From contig NC_061121.1 of assembly GCF_002878395.1 (NCBI RefSeq), forward strand, positions 13,496,091-13,560,090: DNA of 64,000 nucleotides, written 5' to 3'. A program made the translations under genes and the position numbers. The notes beneath the pieces are model-generated. The model saw nothing but the letters and a program-made list of their open reading frames with translations. It was not told the DNA's origin and searched no databases. Positions 22,503-33,725 of the stretch are shown one piece after another. Source of the DNA: Capsicum annuum (Eukaryota; Streptophyta; Magnoliopsida; Solanales; Solanaceae). The stretch's first letter is position 1, and each line of letters starts with the position of its first letter.

Positions 22503-25500
22503 ATGGGAGATAATATAGATGAGAAAAGAAAAAGTAGTAGACTTGAAATGGAGAATCTTTCAATGGAAACAACTAGATTTTCTAGAGATTTGTTGCAAAG
22601 ATTCATGGGGGGTATTGGTGGTAGTAGTAGTAGTAGTACTAGTAGTTCAAGAAAATCTGGACCTGGGGTGGTTGGTGATGCAGCAAAGGAGGTAAAGGAG
22701 GAAGAAGATGAAGGAGAAGTTGAGTTGAATCTTGGTTTATCATTGGGAGGTAGATTTGGTGTTGACAAATCTTGTAGTAATAAGTTGATGAGGTCTTCTT
22801 CAGTAGCTTCTTGTTTACCAGTAGTTAGAGATGATGATGTTCTTGCACCACCAGTAGTGTCTTATCCTAGTTTAGTGAGAACATCTTCTTTGCCAGTGGA
22901 AACTGAGGAAGAATGGAGGAAGAGAAAGGAGTTGCAAACTTTGAGAAGAATGGAAGCTAAGAGGAGAAGATCAGAGAAACAAAGGAATTTAAGGGGTGAT
23001 AAAGAAAGTGGAGGGGGAAGTGGTAGTGGTGGGGGAGGAAGTATGGAAGATGAAAAGAGGGAAATTGAGATGAATTTAAGAGGCAGATTAGATAAAGAAC
23101 AGTACTGGGCGACCGCAAAAAGATTTGGATTATCGGTATCTCCAACGTTGGCTGGTGTTGCAAGGCAAGGTAGTTTATCAGGTGGTGGAATAGATTTGAC
23201 AATGGGGAAAGGTAAAAAACAAGGACATGGGCAATTGGGGTCACAAGGTTCTGTTGAATCCCAAGGTGGTGGTGGTGGTGGTGGTAGTTCTTCAAGCATG
23301 TCTGAATTGGAAAGTAAACTTCCACAAGGTACAATTTTTTATCTTAATTTTTGCAATATTAACATTCATTATATATTTATTCCTTTTAAAAATTCAATTC
23401 TTGAGACTTGATTGCTAGTTGAATTAGAATATTATACTACTGCAATAATCTCAATGCTTTGGGATTGAAAAAATTTCTTCTTGGGTAAGGAGTGGTTTAT
23501 CACATGTTGCAGTGAGGGATTCTTAAAGACTTGTTATTGTACAATATTGGTCATAAATGATTCTGTGGAGTTATCTGTTGACAGAAATATGGCTTTTTTT
23601 TGGGTGTGTGAGCTGTTGAATGAATCTCATACATTTAGTCAAATCTTGCTGCTGAGGGTCCCCCCTTCACTTTCACTGTTTACAAGTTTCTGTGGTACTT
23701 GTTCATGTCTTCTGTCTTATTGCCGTTCACTGCATTCTTGATACTCTTTAAACCCAACCCTCACCAAGTCACCGCGCTATAGGCTGTGGCTTAGTGGTTA
23801 ATGAATCAGATGAAAACCGTGGGTGACCATTATTCAAGTGGTACTTGGGTTGGTAGGAGGTAGCAGGTGTCGTGTGGAATAGGCGAAGTGGGCGCCAGCT
23901 AAGTCGGGCACCACCATAAAAAGGAGTAAATTAAACAACTCACCCTGCCCTCCTTCACCCCTCTAGTAATCAACAGTAGTCTCCATTTCATCTTGCTAAC
24001 TCAAACCTGAGCCTAATGGTTGGAGGTGAAGGTGTTGTATGACTAATTAGACAGCCCTCCCAAGTCTCACCTAATTTGTGATTTAAAATTGTTGTATTCT
24101 ATTTCTAGCACCTCGAGATTGTCATGCTATATTGACTATTTGGAAGTACTCGACTGATTGGTGAGTGTTGTGGTCGTGCTGTAGGTTTGATTAGGTTAAC
24201 TAGGTGGCTTGAGTAACTTTTCTTTTGTTGCCACATCCTTGGAAGTTACAATAATTGCACGAAAAATGCACGGGCTTAAAAGAGATAGGAAAATGTGTAC
24301 GATAAAACTTTGCAGGTGCAGTTGTTTGAGCAAAAAGTTATCTGATGTAAAATATCTTCTTAATCTTCAAATGCTTGATTTGATGTGAACTTAATATGTT
24401 AGAAATACTCATAAATACTATAATGCACCCCTCGGTAGCATGTGGTAGTGCTGATTTGGCTACATCAATTTTCTTTTTCAATGTATCATATGAAGACTAA
24501 GTCTGATATCCTTTTCTCAGAGACTAGAGATTCATATCTTCCCTACAAAATAATTATCCAGAATTCACTACTTCCAATTAAACAGCAAGGAGGAGAAAGC
24601 TCGACCGTTATTAGCTGTAGACTTGGGTAACCAAACTAGCTCATTTATTTGTGGGCTATTTCGCATAATTAAATCAAGAGCATTCATTCTTTTATTGGAT
24701 GATAAAATAAAGAGACCTTAGGATAAATAAATGCCACTATGTCTATATAATGCCTACTTCCTGAGAGCTTTCGAAATTCTCGACAACTTATATCTAGCTA
24801 CTTGAATGTGTTCTAGTCTCAATTGATTTAGTGGTAGCATTAATCAAACTAACAGATGTCTCTAGATGGTGTATTTTCCTTCTCACCCAAGGAGTCAATT
24901 CATATGTGATTAAAGCCTGGTGAATTTTGGACGTCATGGTTCCAAATGCTTGCTCTATCGCCACTTTTGGTAAGCACCAATCTTATTAGGGTCTTATTTG
25001 CGAGTTACCTGTTACCTATTAGGCAATCAAGATCGTTGCTATCTCTCTTTTCTTTCTCTTTTTGGTTGTGGTCCTTGTGATAGAATGGCTTTAGGGTCGA
25101 GGGAGATTTATCTGCTCCTATTCATGCAGCTCCCTTGGACTTTGCTGTATGTACAATTTCCTGAATATCCCATAACTGTAAGTTGACTTGCTAGTTGATG
25201 CATATGGACCTTTGTTGTTAGATAGGTAATTTATGTTGGATGCTCTTTTTGCTTTCCAGCTTTTTACTCCTTAATGTCCATGCACATTTGCCGCTATCTC
25301 CATATTTGATAACTAAAGGGATTTCTAATATCTATATTCCTCACGAGTTGTTATTATTCACTTTTTAGGTAGCTCCTCTATCCCTGGTCGGGTGCAAGAT
25401 GTAAAACAATAATCTTTTAGGTTTATATTTCTTTGATAAAGTTTGTCTGCTAGAATTGGATATCCATATAGAGGTGTTAGTGATTCTTAATAGATACAGT

Positions 25501-26779
25501 ATCTTACATCCTATTCCTAAGTGGGACTAGATTTAAATCCGCTGTCACGCATCCTATTACTAAATGAAATCCCATTATATTGCTGAGAAAATTCAATCTC
25601 TTCAACAGTTACCTCCAGTGGCGGAGCCACCGTATGTTAAGGGGTGTCAAATGACACCTCTTCGTCAGGAAAATTACGCTGTTTAGCTAGGTCGAATTTT
25701 AGTTTTATGTATATATACTATATGTTGTCTCCCTTTATTTTCTATGCGCGTGTTACTGTTTTTATATTGCGGCACCCCTTGGTAAAATTCCCGACTCCGC
25801 CACTGCTTATCTATTGATGTGAAATCGGCAACATGGTGGATATTAATAATTTGAAATTTGAGTTCAGCTTCTCTTGACCTGTTATCCCTAAGTTTGTTGA
25901 CCTCGGATGTTTGTCGTTAAACATTAATTACCATTAGCAAATGGTTAGTTTAGTCAAGGAATGTTGAATATGAGTGGAGTTCATTCATGAAGTTTGTACT
26001 TATTAATTGTCTTAAGAGAAATATTAGATGATCTGATCTGATTGAAGAAGTTCATTTCTAAAAACTTGTCTGTATTGATAGTCTGTAATCATCTCATGGC
26101 GGTTAATAATTTTGAGCACCGTAAGCTTCCGATTGTGTCTAATATTTTTTCAGTTTATGCGGTTTATGTTATGGTTATTCCATCTTCACTTCTCTAGGTG
26201 GGGTCATATGACCTTTAACTTGTTTTTCTAGAGTTTACAGTGTAAAAGTAAAAAATGAAAAGATGCAGTGTAAATTTGATATCTGCTTTTTTTTTTTTTT
26301 AAAAAAAAAGAATCATTCATCTGTTTATCATCTCCGCCATAATTTTAGAACCCTGATGAATCTCCGCTACAGGGTCTGGCGAGCTAAGCCCTGCCAGTAT
26401 CCACTCATTACAAGGAGGAGGGAGTCAAGATGTTGGTTCGTCTGGTTCAAAAATGAGAGAGTCAGGAAGCAGAATGTCAGGAGGTGACGTGGACAGTCCA
26501 TCTAAGAGGCTCGAGGCTGCAACAAGTCGGGCAAAGGAACCTGGAGCAAACACGCTAGAAAATATGCCGTGTGTTTTCACAAAAGGAGATGGTCCTAATG
26601 GTAGAAGAGTAGACGGAATATTATACAGGTACAGTAAAGGGGAGGAGGTAAGAATTATGTGCGTCTGTCATGGTAGTTTTCACTCACCTGCTGAGTTTGT
26701 CAAGCACGCTGGAGGCACCGACGTTACCCACCCTCTCAAGCATATAGTCATAAACCCCAATGCTTCTCCGTTGCTGTGA
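22503..26779 (+). CDS. AFP: AFP/Ninja-family co-repressor (ABI5-binding protein type)
   Basis: Two coding exons, 22503-23328 and 26373-26779, join in phase (GGG split 1/2) at GT/AG sites to give 410 residues. Domains in order: an EAR repression motif [10 protein letters not shown] (residues 74-83); a conserved B region with [12 protein letters not shown] and a basic nuclear signal around [14 protein letters not shown] (148-161); Gly-rich linkers; and a C-terminal domain with [35 protein letters not shown] and THPLKHI. In this family the C domain binds ABI5-type bZIPs or JAZ proteins, and the EAR motif recruits TOPLESS, acting in ABA and jasmonate responses in the nucleus. The C domain is of the AFP type (as in tobacco mc410) rather than true NINJA. 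The ATG at 22503 is the first in-frame ATG. The intron is 3044 bp and holds transposons. No defect seen. Confidence 0.9.
23770..23935 (+). mobile_element. TS-type SINE, internally deleted, in the AFP intron
   Basis: A box A-like GTGGCTTAGTGGTTAATG is followed by TGGGTGACCATTATTCAAG in the box B position, then GGTAGGAGGTAGCAGGTG, GTGGAATAGGCGAAGTGGGCG and CGGGCACCACCATAAAAA. This is the order of the Solanaceae TS SINE, with the middle deleted. Confidence 0.7.
25616..25805. mobile_element. hAT-type MITE, 190 bp, in the AFP intron
   Basis: The terminal inverted repeats are CAGTGGCGGAGCCAC (left) and its inverse ...GACTCCGCCACTG (right), followed inward by AAGGGGTG and CACCCCTTGG. Flanking octamers gttacctc and cttatcta match at five of eight bases, consistent with an aged 8-bp hAT TSD. 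Confidence 0.75.
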
Positions 26780-27057
26780 CTGATACCTTGGGGTTTCGGA
26801 GGAAAGAGGATATCACGGAGCACACCATGCGAAGTTGTAAGAAAATTTCCATTTCCATTTTTGTTTCTTTGATTCCTCTTTTAAAGAGAGATATATTTAT
26901 CGATTCGTGCTCATCTTGGAGGGATACTGGACTAAAGAAAAGAGCTTTTGTATGTACATTTACGGATTCTTTTTAGGAAATTCAGAGGAATGAACTAATA
27001 TCGAATGATATCATTGTCCTCCTTACTTTGGACCCTTTTGATCCTTATATGTTACAA

Positions 27058-27160
27058 CTACAACAACAATATACCCAGTGTAATCTCACCCATGGGGTCT
27101 GCAAAAGGTAGGATGTATACTTACCTTACCACTACCTTTGTAGGGTGGAGACTTTTCCGT
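27058..27160 (+). mobile_element. SINE-like dispersed repeat
   Basis: Reads ACAACAACAATATACCCAG followed by TGTAATCTCACCCATGGGGTC, then a TACTTACC...CTACCTTTGTAGGGTGGAGA part. Same family as the copies at 2021, 32560 and 33610. It lies 280 bp downstream of the AFP stop codon. Confidence 0.6.
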
Positions 27161-27463
27161 TGAACGGTACAATATATTGCATAGTCAAATATTTTATCCA
27201 ACTATGCTACTATCATGGTTTTCTGTATATTGAAAGTGTGTGATGTGCTATGCACTCAAGACATTCATTTAATTTTAGAAGCTTTATGTTCTGGGGACCA
27301 TATTGCATGATTGCATCATTGTGCTGTTGGGGGAGACAAAGTGTGTCTGTTGCCTGCAATTATTGGTGGTCCTTTAGTTGAATGTATTCATGATATGGAT
27401 TAGGAACATGTGGTTGACATACGTATTATATAATTCATACTATAGTGACCGCTACCTCTACGA

Positions 27464-27537
27464 CTACCTCTACGAGTGGGAGGTAGCAGATCTTCCGTAG
27501 AATTAGCTGAGGTGCGCCCGAAGCTGGCCTGGACACA
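27464..27537 (+). mobile_element. TS-type SINE 3' fragment
   Basis: GTGGGAGGTAGCAGATCTTC, then GTAGAATTAGCTGAGGTGCG and AAGCTGGCCTGGACACA match the 3' third of the TS SINE; the tRNA-like head is missing. Confidence 0.65.
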
Positions 27538-27539
27538 CT

Positions 27540-28482
27540 ACAATTTCATAGTAGAACATGTCTTGTAATATGTTCATATAGATGATGATGATGATGATGG
27601 GTTATACACTCATACTACAAACGATGGCATCATACACGGTGTAGTCTTGCAATGTTGGGTGGGGGTCTGAGAAGGGTAGAGTTTAGCAAATTTTACCCTC
27701 ATCTTACAGAGGCAGTTTTCGGGAGGAGGGTTTCTGAAAGACCTTGGCTCTAGATAATGCATATCAAAGAACATACGAATAATATTGGAGTAATATGATA
27801 ATACGATAATCAAATGACACAATTGATAGCCATATAAATCACAGGACACATTATACAATCATATAACTGAGAGAAAATGAAGAAGTTGATTATTCATTAT
27901 TCAAAGAAACTGCTTTGAGAACTAATTGCATACCTGAAGCTAACTTACATGCATGCAAGGTTACATGAAAACTGCAACCATTGTTAATCAAGGTAAAATA
28001 ATTCAACAATGTAACGACCATCTATAAAGGAAAGAAATTTTAGAAAATTAAACATGACGTAGTAAAAATTCTAAATAAAATTTGGATCAAGGGAAATTAT
28101 GTAAAATAACATATCTAGTATTATCAACTTTTGAAAATATCTGACCGACTTGCTGCAATAAGTGGTATTCCATGAGTGAGGTCGTCAGAGATTAATTTTC
28201 CCACCAAGGCCTTCTTAGTCGAGCTCGTCACACCAAACTTTCCTAGTGTAGTTACTTCCCGTATACAGTTTGTTTACTCCATGCATATCCTAAGAATAGT
28301 GGCTATGAATTTTTCTGCGAGTGAAACAAGATTGGCAATATTCCTAAAAATATTATATTTTGTGCATCATTATTAAGACTAGTTAAGATAAATCATGAAC
28401 ATGAAACTCAATTTTAATATACGTTAATTCTGGATAAGAGGAAAGGTTTTTTTTTTCAAAAAAAGAAAAGGAAAGAAATGAA
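27540..28482. other. Intergenic DNA without recognised features
   Basis: Contains a short (GAT)n run (27582-27598). The ORFs at 27610-27858 (-) and 28176-28376 (+) have no coding texture or recognisable motif. Nothing else seen. Confidence 0.4.
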
Positions 28483-28554
28483 CGACTTCACTAGGATCGA
28501 ACCCAGAATCTCTGGTTCCTTAGACCAGCGCCTTATCCATTGGGCCATGAAGTC
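28483..28554 (-). pseudogene. tRNA-Arg-like gene with AAG anticodon, probably a pseudogene
   Basis: Read on the minus strand it begins GACTTCATGGCCCAATGG and closes with TGAAGTC plus a discriminator G, giving a perfect 7-bp acceptor stem. The D arm (box A TGGCCCAATGG) and anticodon stem CTGGT/ACCAG are intact. The anticodon loop is CTAAGGA, i.e. anticodon AAG, where plant tRNA-Arg(ACG) has CTACGGA. Box B GGTTCGATCC is kept, but the T arm is one base short (CTGGG facing CTAG). Total 72 nt. A T-rich stretch follows the 3' end. The short T arm suggests a pseudogene; the anticodon comparison relies on memory of plant tRNA-Arg. Confidence 0.65.
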
Positions 28555-28576
28555 CACGGTCCATCAAGGTTCTAAC

Positions 28577-29315
28577 TAGGGGTGTACAGACCAAATTGTC
28601 AAGTCAAATCGAACCGACGAACCAAACCAAACCGAGAAAAAAAATCGACTTATGGTTTGGTTTGGTTTGATTGGTTTAGCGTTAGAAAAAAAAACCGACC
28701 ATTCTTGGTTTGGTTTGGTGTTAACAAAAAAAAAAAAGTCAAACCGAACCCGAATCAAACCGACATAATATATATATATATATATATATTATTCGAACTT
28801 TTTTATACATAAAATATTAATTATAATCTACTTTTTAAATATTTTTTCAACTAGTTTTAGTAATTTTCAATAATTTGAAAGTAGATGTAGATATATATTG
28901 GAAAAAATTTGGGTCTTTAAGTTGTAATATTTGTCCATTAATTGCTAATTAAATGATCAAAAATACAATATAAACTTAAAACCTAAACTTTTCACTCTTC
29001 ATCTCACTTTTTAGTTTCAAGAGAGTTTTCCGCTCCTCATTTTTTCATAATTATGGTTTTTCATTAGCACATGAGTGAAAACATATTTGATCTAGTCTTC
29101 GATCACAATATAATTGTAAAAACTAAAGATTATAAAAAAAAAATTTAAAAAAAACCGAAAAAATTCAAAAACCCCCGAAAAATCGACTAAAATCTAAACC
29201 GAAAAAATCAATTTTATGTTCGTTTGATTTGGTTTATAGTTTTAATAAACCGACATGATTGATTTGTTTTTTTTTTTAATAAAAATCGAACCAACCCGAA
29301 TTATGTACACCTCTA
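28577..29315. mobile_element. hAT-type MITE, 739 bp
   Basis: The ends TAGGGGTGTACA and TGTACACCTCTA are inverted repeats, and a perfect 8-bp TSD gttctaac lies at 28569-28576 and 29316-29323. Subterminal parts are AAACCGA/TTGGTTTGG-rich in inverse orientation. An (AT)n run lies at 28769-28790. No transposase; the short ORFs at 28576-28812 are the TIR low-complexity sequence. Confidence 0.85.
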
Positions 29316-30055
29316 GTTCTAACCATTGAACTAAGGATTTGTTTTACCTCTGCGCATTAATAAAAATTTAACTTACAAACTTTGTTAGTAAAACTTACTC
29401 CATCTTAATTTATATGATACAATTTGAATTTCAAAAGTCTAACAATTTAATTTTGATTGTGAACTCAAATAATATATATATATTGAATTTCGAAATATGA
29501 AAATCAGCACAAGAATTAAGACGAAAGGAGTAAACCCATTACTAAACAATAATTAACAGTAGTAGCGTAGTAAATGAAAAAAATCATTTAAAAGCAAAGG
29601 CAATAGTCGAATATAAATAGTTGAGTGACTTTGTTGGTGAAATACAATAGTTGAATCACTGAATGATTTTGAGTTAAAAAGCAAAGAGAAATGACTTTCT
29701 CAATGAACTATCTTTAATCGAGTGATGATATGAAAAATTATCACATTCCTAATTATGAAATGTTTGAATTTTCATAGAGTAAATTAGAAATATATTGGTA
29801 CCAGAAATAAAAGGCAATCAATTCATTTTTCAATTTTTGGAGAAAGATGACAAAAGTTGGGCATAAAGAAAAAAGTTAACCTTTTAGTCATTTTTATGCA
29901 TCTTTTAGACAAGATTTATTGGAAAGTTATTAAAAAGTGATTGCCATGAAAAAATTTAAGGTATAATATAAATGAATGTAAAATAAGAATATGATATTGA
30001 CCCTGCAAGGATAAAATCATATTGACAAAATACTTTTTAAAATGAGTAATTTATA

Positions 30056-31315
30056 GGGAAATGGTCAAATTTGCCCCTCAACTTTAAAAAATTAGCTAAA
30101 TATATCCTTCGTCATACTTTAAGGTCAAATTTACCCTCGCTGTCATACTTTGGGGTCAAATTTACCCTTCTACTTTGAAAATTTGGTTAAATATACCGTT
30201 CGTCATACTTTGAGGCCAAATTTACCGGTGATTTCATACTTTGGGGCCATATTTACCCGCATGGTTAAGAAACTTTTCACTTTTAACCTTCCTTTAACAG
30301 AAAAACCCAAATCAATATTAAATTCTCCAATCTTTTAAAATAAATCACATCCTAATCTAACTCAACCGATCTGACGCATAAAAAATATACAAACAAATAT
30401 ATCCCTCCCTTAGTTCTGTTGGTCGAATTTTTTCAATGAACAAAAATACTTTTCTTTCAACGTGCAACACTGGCAGGTAGTTTACAAATGAACAAAATGT
30501 AAAACAAAATGGGATAACGGAGAAGCATGAAACTAGAGAAAACGTCTATTACAAACCTTTCTCTTGTTCGATTACGTTCGTATTTCAAATTTTGATATGC
30601 AATTCTATGTGCATCAAAATTCTAGAACCAGTAAATAAATTTTTTGAGTAAATGACATGATTAAAAAATTTGTATAAATCTAAATTGCATATAAATATAT
30701 ATGAATGAAGAGATGTCCGATTGGCACATAAGGAGACCTCTTAACTCAATCATCTAGAGAAATATTCAATGGGTCTAATCTATTGCATTAGTTTGTCAAG
30801 TGCCATTTTTCATGAGTTCTGCACTGATGCAAATCCACGAACTGAGAAAGGAATATATTTCTTTGTGTTTACACTGATGCGAATCAATTTTTCATGAGCT
30901 ATGTCTAATAAATATTCAGTGGCTTAATCTCGTTGAAAAATTGGCCAACAGAACTGAAGGGGGTATATTTATTATTTGTGTCTTTTTTGTGGTTCGAGTC
31001 AGATCAGACGGATTAGATTAAGGTGTATTTTATTTTAAAAAATGGGGTATTTAACTTTCATTTGAGCTTTTCTATTTAAAAAGTGTACATATGAAAAGTT
31101 TCTTAACAACGAGGGTAAATTTGACTCCAAAGTATGACATTAAGGGTAAATTTGATCTCAAAGTATGACAAAAGATATATTTAGCTAATTTCTAAAGTAG
31201 AGGGGTAAATTTGGCCCCAAAGTATGACATTAAGGGTAAATTTGACTACAAAATATGACGAAGGATATATTTAGCTAATTTTTCAAAGTAAAAGGGTAAA
31301 TTTGACCCTTTATCC
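30056..31315. mobile_element. MULE-type non-autonomous element with long TIRs, 1260 bp
   Basis: Long inverted repeats of about 200 bp (30056-30260 and 31110-31315) are themselves built from tandem copies of GGTCAAATTTACCC/CATACTTTGGGG-like words. The ends are GGGAAATGGTCAAATTTG and CAAATTTACCC-family inverse ...TTTGACCCTTTATCC. A perfect 9-bp TSD taatttata lies at 30047-30055 and 31316-31324, the size made by Mutator-like transposases. The 850-bp core has no coding texture and no recognisable captured gene. Confidence 0.85.
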
Positions 31316-31324
31316 TAATTTATA

Positions 31325-32150
31325 TATAGTAATTTTATTAAGATTATTAATTAAATTTCATTATAATACGACATAAAAGTCATTGTATTGTTAAATTTAT
31401 GATTATATAACGATAACAAGTTTCATTTTATGCAACTTTAATTTGATGTAATTGCATCGTTATCATATTCTTTATCTTATCTTTTGATGATAATTTTATT
31501 CCATGTTCTTTTTTTTCCCGTTTTGTAACTGTATATTTGTCCTTCAAATTATTAATTTGAGGCATCATGCAACAAGGTATAATTTATTCAAACACTGTAT
31601 TCATTAAAATAATAAAATATAATATAATACAATATATCATGAAATAACATGTAATAACCCTCCAAAATAAATGTAAATCTGTGAGAACACTTCCAAACAA
31701 GGTATTAGAAAAGGTTTTATATACTTCTTTATTCTTTATGTGATGCAAATAAATCTCTTTTTAACCATAAATTTTTATATATCTTTTAAATATTTTAAAT
31801 TATTAATTTTTATAATTTTAAGTATTCTTACTCAATTTTTAAATATATAAATTTTATCTCAAATAACTTAAATATTTTACATGATCAAGATTAAATTGTT
31901 TCACTATCGAAATCCTAAAGTCTGCCACGTAAATTGGTATTGGATCTTTTTTCTTCCTCACAGCTTTTTTGTCAAGACAAACGGTTTAGATTGTGGCAAC
32001 GTTGTCCAGTGTGGCTTGGATTCTATCTTGATTCCTAGGACCCTTTTTACTTTCTTTCTATCCCCTAAATCTCCACTTCCCCACTTCCCAGATTATTATA
32101 CTATATACATTTAATTTATTTATTAATATTATTATTCACCGCAAATCTGC
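31325..32150. other. AT-rich region upstream of the MRS2 gene
   Basis: No coding texture; the ORF at 31881-32114 is fortuitous. A TATA-like ACTATATACAT at about 32099-32109 precedes a region with 5' leader character and is a plausible core promoter. The start site itself cannot be read. Confidence 0.35.
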
Positions 32151-32159
32151 AGTGTGTAA

Positions 32160-32261
32160 AACGTGCTCTCTTTTACTTCTTGTTTCTTGAATTCATTTCC
32201 TGTATTCTTGTTTCTGTTTTGACTTCAAGAATGTTGCAGACATGACTTTTTCCTTCAACAG
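32160..32261 (+). other. Probable 5' UTR exon of the MRS2 gene
   Basis: A pyrimidine-rich leader-like stretch ends at TCCTTCAACAG|GTATGAG, a good plant donor (intron from 32262). The matching acceptor is either TTTGTTCCTAACTCACAG|AAAG (exon from 35026, with a CTAAC branch-like word) or ATATTTTGCAG|GAGC (exon from 34853). The 5' boundary is approximate. Confidence 0.45.
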
Positions 32262-32429
32262 GTATGAGCTTTTTTATGTTGTGTTTGAGTTCTTGATTTT
32301 TGACTTCGTGTTGGGTGTCTCTGTGTATGTGGAGTGGGGTGGGGTGGGGTGTGGGGTGGTGTGTGTGTGTGTGTGGGGGGGGTAATTTTATGTTATTGAT
32401 GATTTGGTAATTTATTTAGTGGTTAAATA

Positions 32430-33480
32430 TTGGATAAATAGGGGAATATGCTGTTAATCTTTGAGTGTCAAGATTCGTACTTTGTGCTTTTTTGGTGTAT
32501 TGTTGTCTTTAGTCTAGCTGGTATCTGTAAGGGTTCTTTGTGAATGTCCTTTTGTTTTTGCTTACAACAACGACAACAACATACCAATGTAATCTCACAA
32601 GTGGAGTATGGGAGGGTAGAGTGGACGCAGACCTTGCCCGAGGTAGAGAGGCTGTTTTTGATAAAGGAAAAAACATTTCAAAGCTGTTTGAAAAAGGGTG
32701 TAGAGAAACAAAAGCAGTAACAACGAAATAATGTGAAATGGAAATCGGTACACAACATACTGAAGAATGAACAGTAACAATTGTTAACGAATTTGACATG
32801 CTGTGGGCTTTTTAGTTTTCATACTACTTAGTTCGCTATGGTTGATGATTTGGTAATTATTATGGTGGAGAAATATATTGGGTAAGTTAATTTTGAGTGT
32901 CAAGGTTCAACTTTGTGCTTTTTTGTTCGCTCCTCAGCTATTTTAGTGTATTGTTCTCTTTAGTTGAACTGAATAGGGCAGTATGCTGTTAATATTGAGT
33001 GTCAGGATTCAAACTTTGTGCTTGTTTGTCGCCCACCTCATTGACCACTAGGTCAGGTCCTTAGTGCTTTAGTTGAGCCGGTATCTTAGGAAGCGTGAGA
33101 TAGGGAAAAAAAGTTTGCTTACTGGTTTGTGGATTTTTAACATGGTTATTCGTTTCTTGCGGAATAGTGTTGAGTTTGTAAAGTTCCTATTTTTTTAAGT
33201 GTTGGAACTGAGTTTCCATACTATTTTTTGTATCCGGTTACATGAAAACTGAGTGGGAGTAGTGTGACTATCTTATTGTTATCAGATTTCAATGCCATAA
33301 GAAGTATCGTGGTTTTCTATTCGATATTGGTAAATAGGGAAGTATGCTGTTAATTTTGAGTGTCAAGATTCAAACTTTGTGCTTTTTTGTTCTCGCCCCA
33401 GCTATTCTAGGGTATCGTTCTATAATTGAGCTGGTATCTATGAGGGTTCGTTGTGAATGTCCCCTAGGTAGGTGAGATAG
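32430..33480 (+). repeat. Diverged segmental duplications inside the MRS2 5' intron
   Basis: The module TGCTGTTAAT...TTTGAGTGTCAAGATTC...ACTTTGTGCTTTTTTG, followed by a TAGTGTATTGTTCT and GAGCTGGTATCT part, occurs at about 32449, 32889, 32980 and 33343. Copies at 32449 and 33343 also share the downstream AGGGTTCKTTGTGAATGTCC. Confidence 0.7.
32560..32660 (+). mobile_element. SINE-like dispersed repeat in the MRS2 5' intron
   Basis: CTTACAACAACGACAACAAC is followed by ATACCAATGTAATCTCACAA, then GGGAGGGTAGAGTGGACGCA and GAGGTAGAGAGGCTGTTTTT. This is the best-preserved of the four copies in the window. The ORFs at 32509-32799 arise from it. Confidence 0.65.
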
Positions 33481-33609
33481 AAAAAAAATTCTTTACTGGT
33501 TTGTGGATTTTAACATGGTTATTGATTTCTTATGGAATTGTTTTGAGTGTGTAAAGATTTTCTTTTTGATGTTGGGGTTGAGTTCCCACTTCCCATGCTG
33601 TTTTTAATC

Positions 33610-33725
33610 TTTCTAACAACATACCTAGTGTAATTCCACAAAGTGGGGTTTGGGAAGGGTAGAGTGTACGCAGACCTTACTCCTACCACACAGAGATAGA
33701 GAGACTGTCTCCAATGGATCCTCAG
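33610..33725 (+). mobile_element. SINE-like dispersed repeat in the MRS2 5' intron, second copy
   Basis: TAACAACATACCTAGTGTAA then TTTGGGAAGGGTAGAGTGTA, CGCAGACCTTACTCCTACC and GATAGAGAGACTGTCTCCAA; same family as 32560-32660 and 27058-27160. Confidence 0.65.

Noticed and set aside
22409..23334. Minus-strand ORFs of 119-145 codons across the AFP first exon
   Set aside because: They are antisense shadows of the Gly/Ser/Glu-rich exon; proline and histidine runs reflect complementary low complexity.
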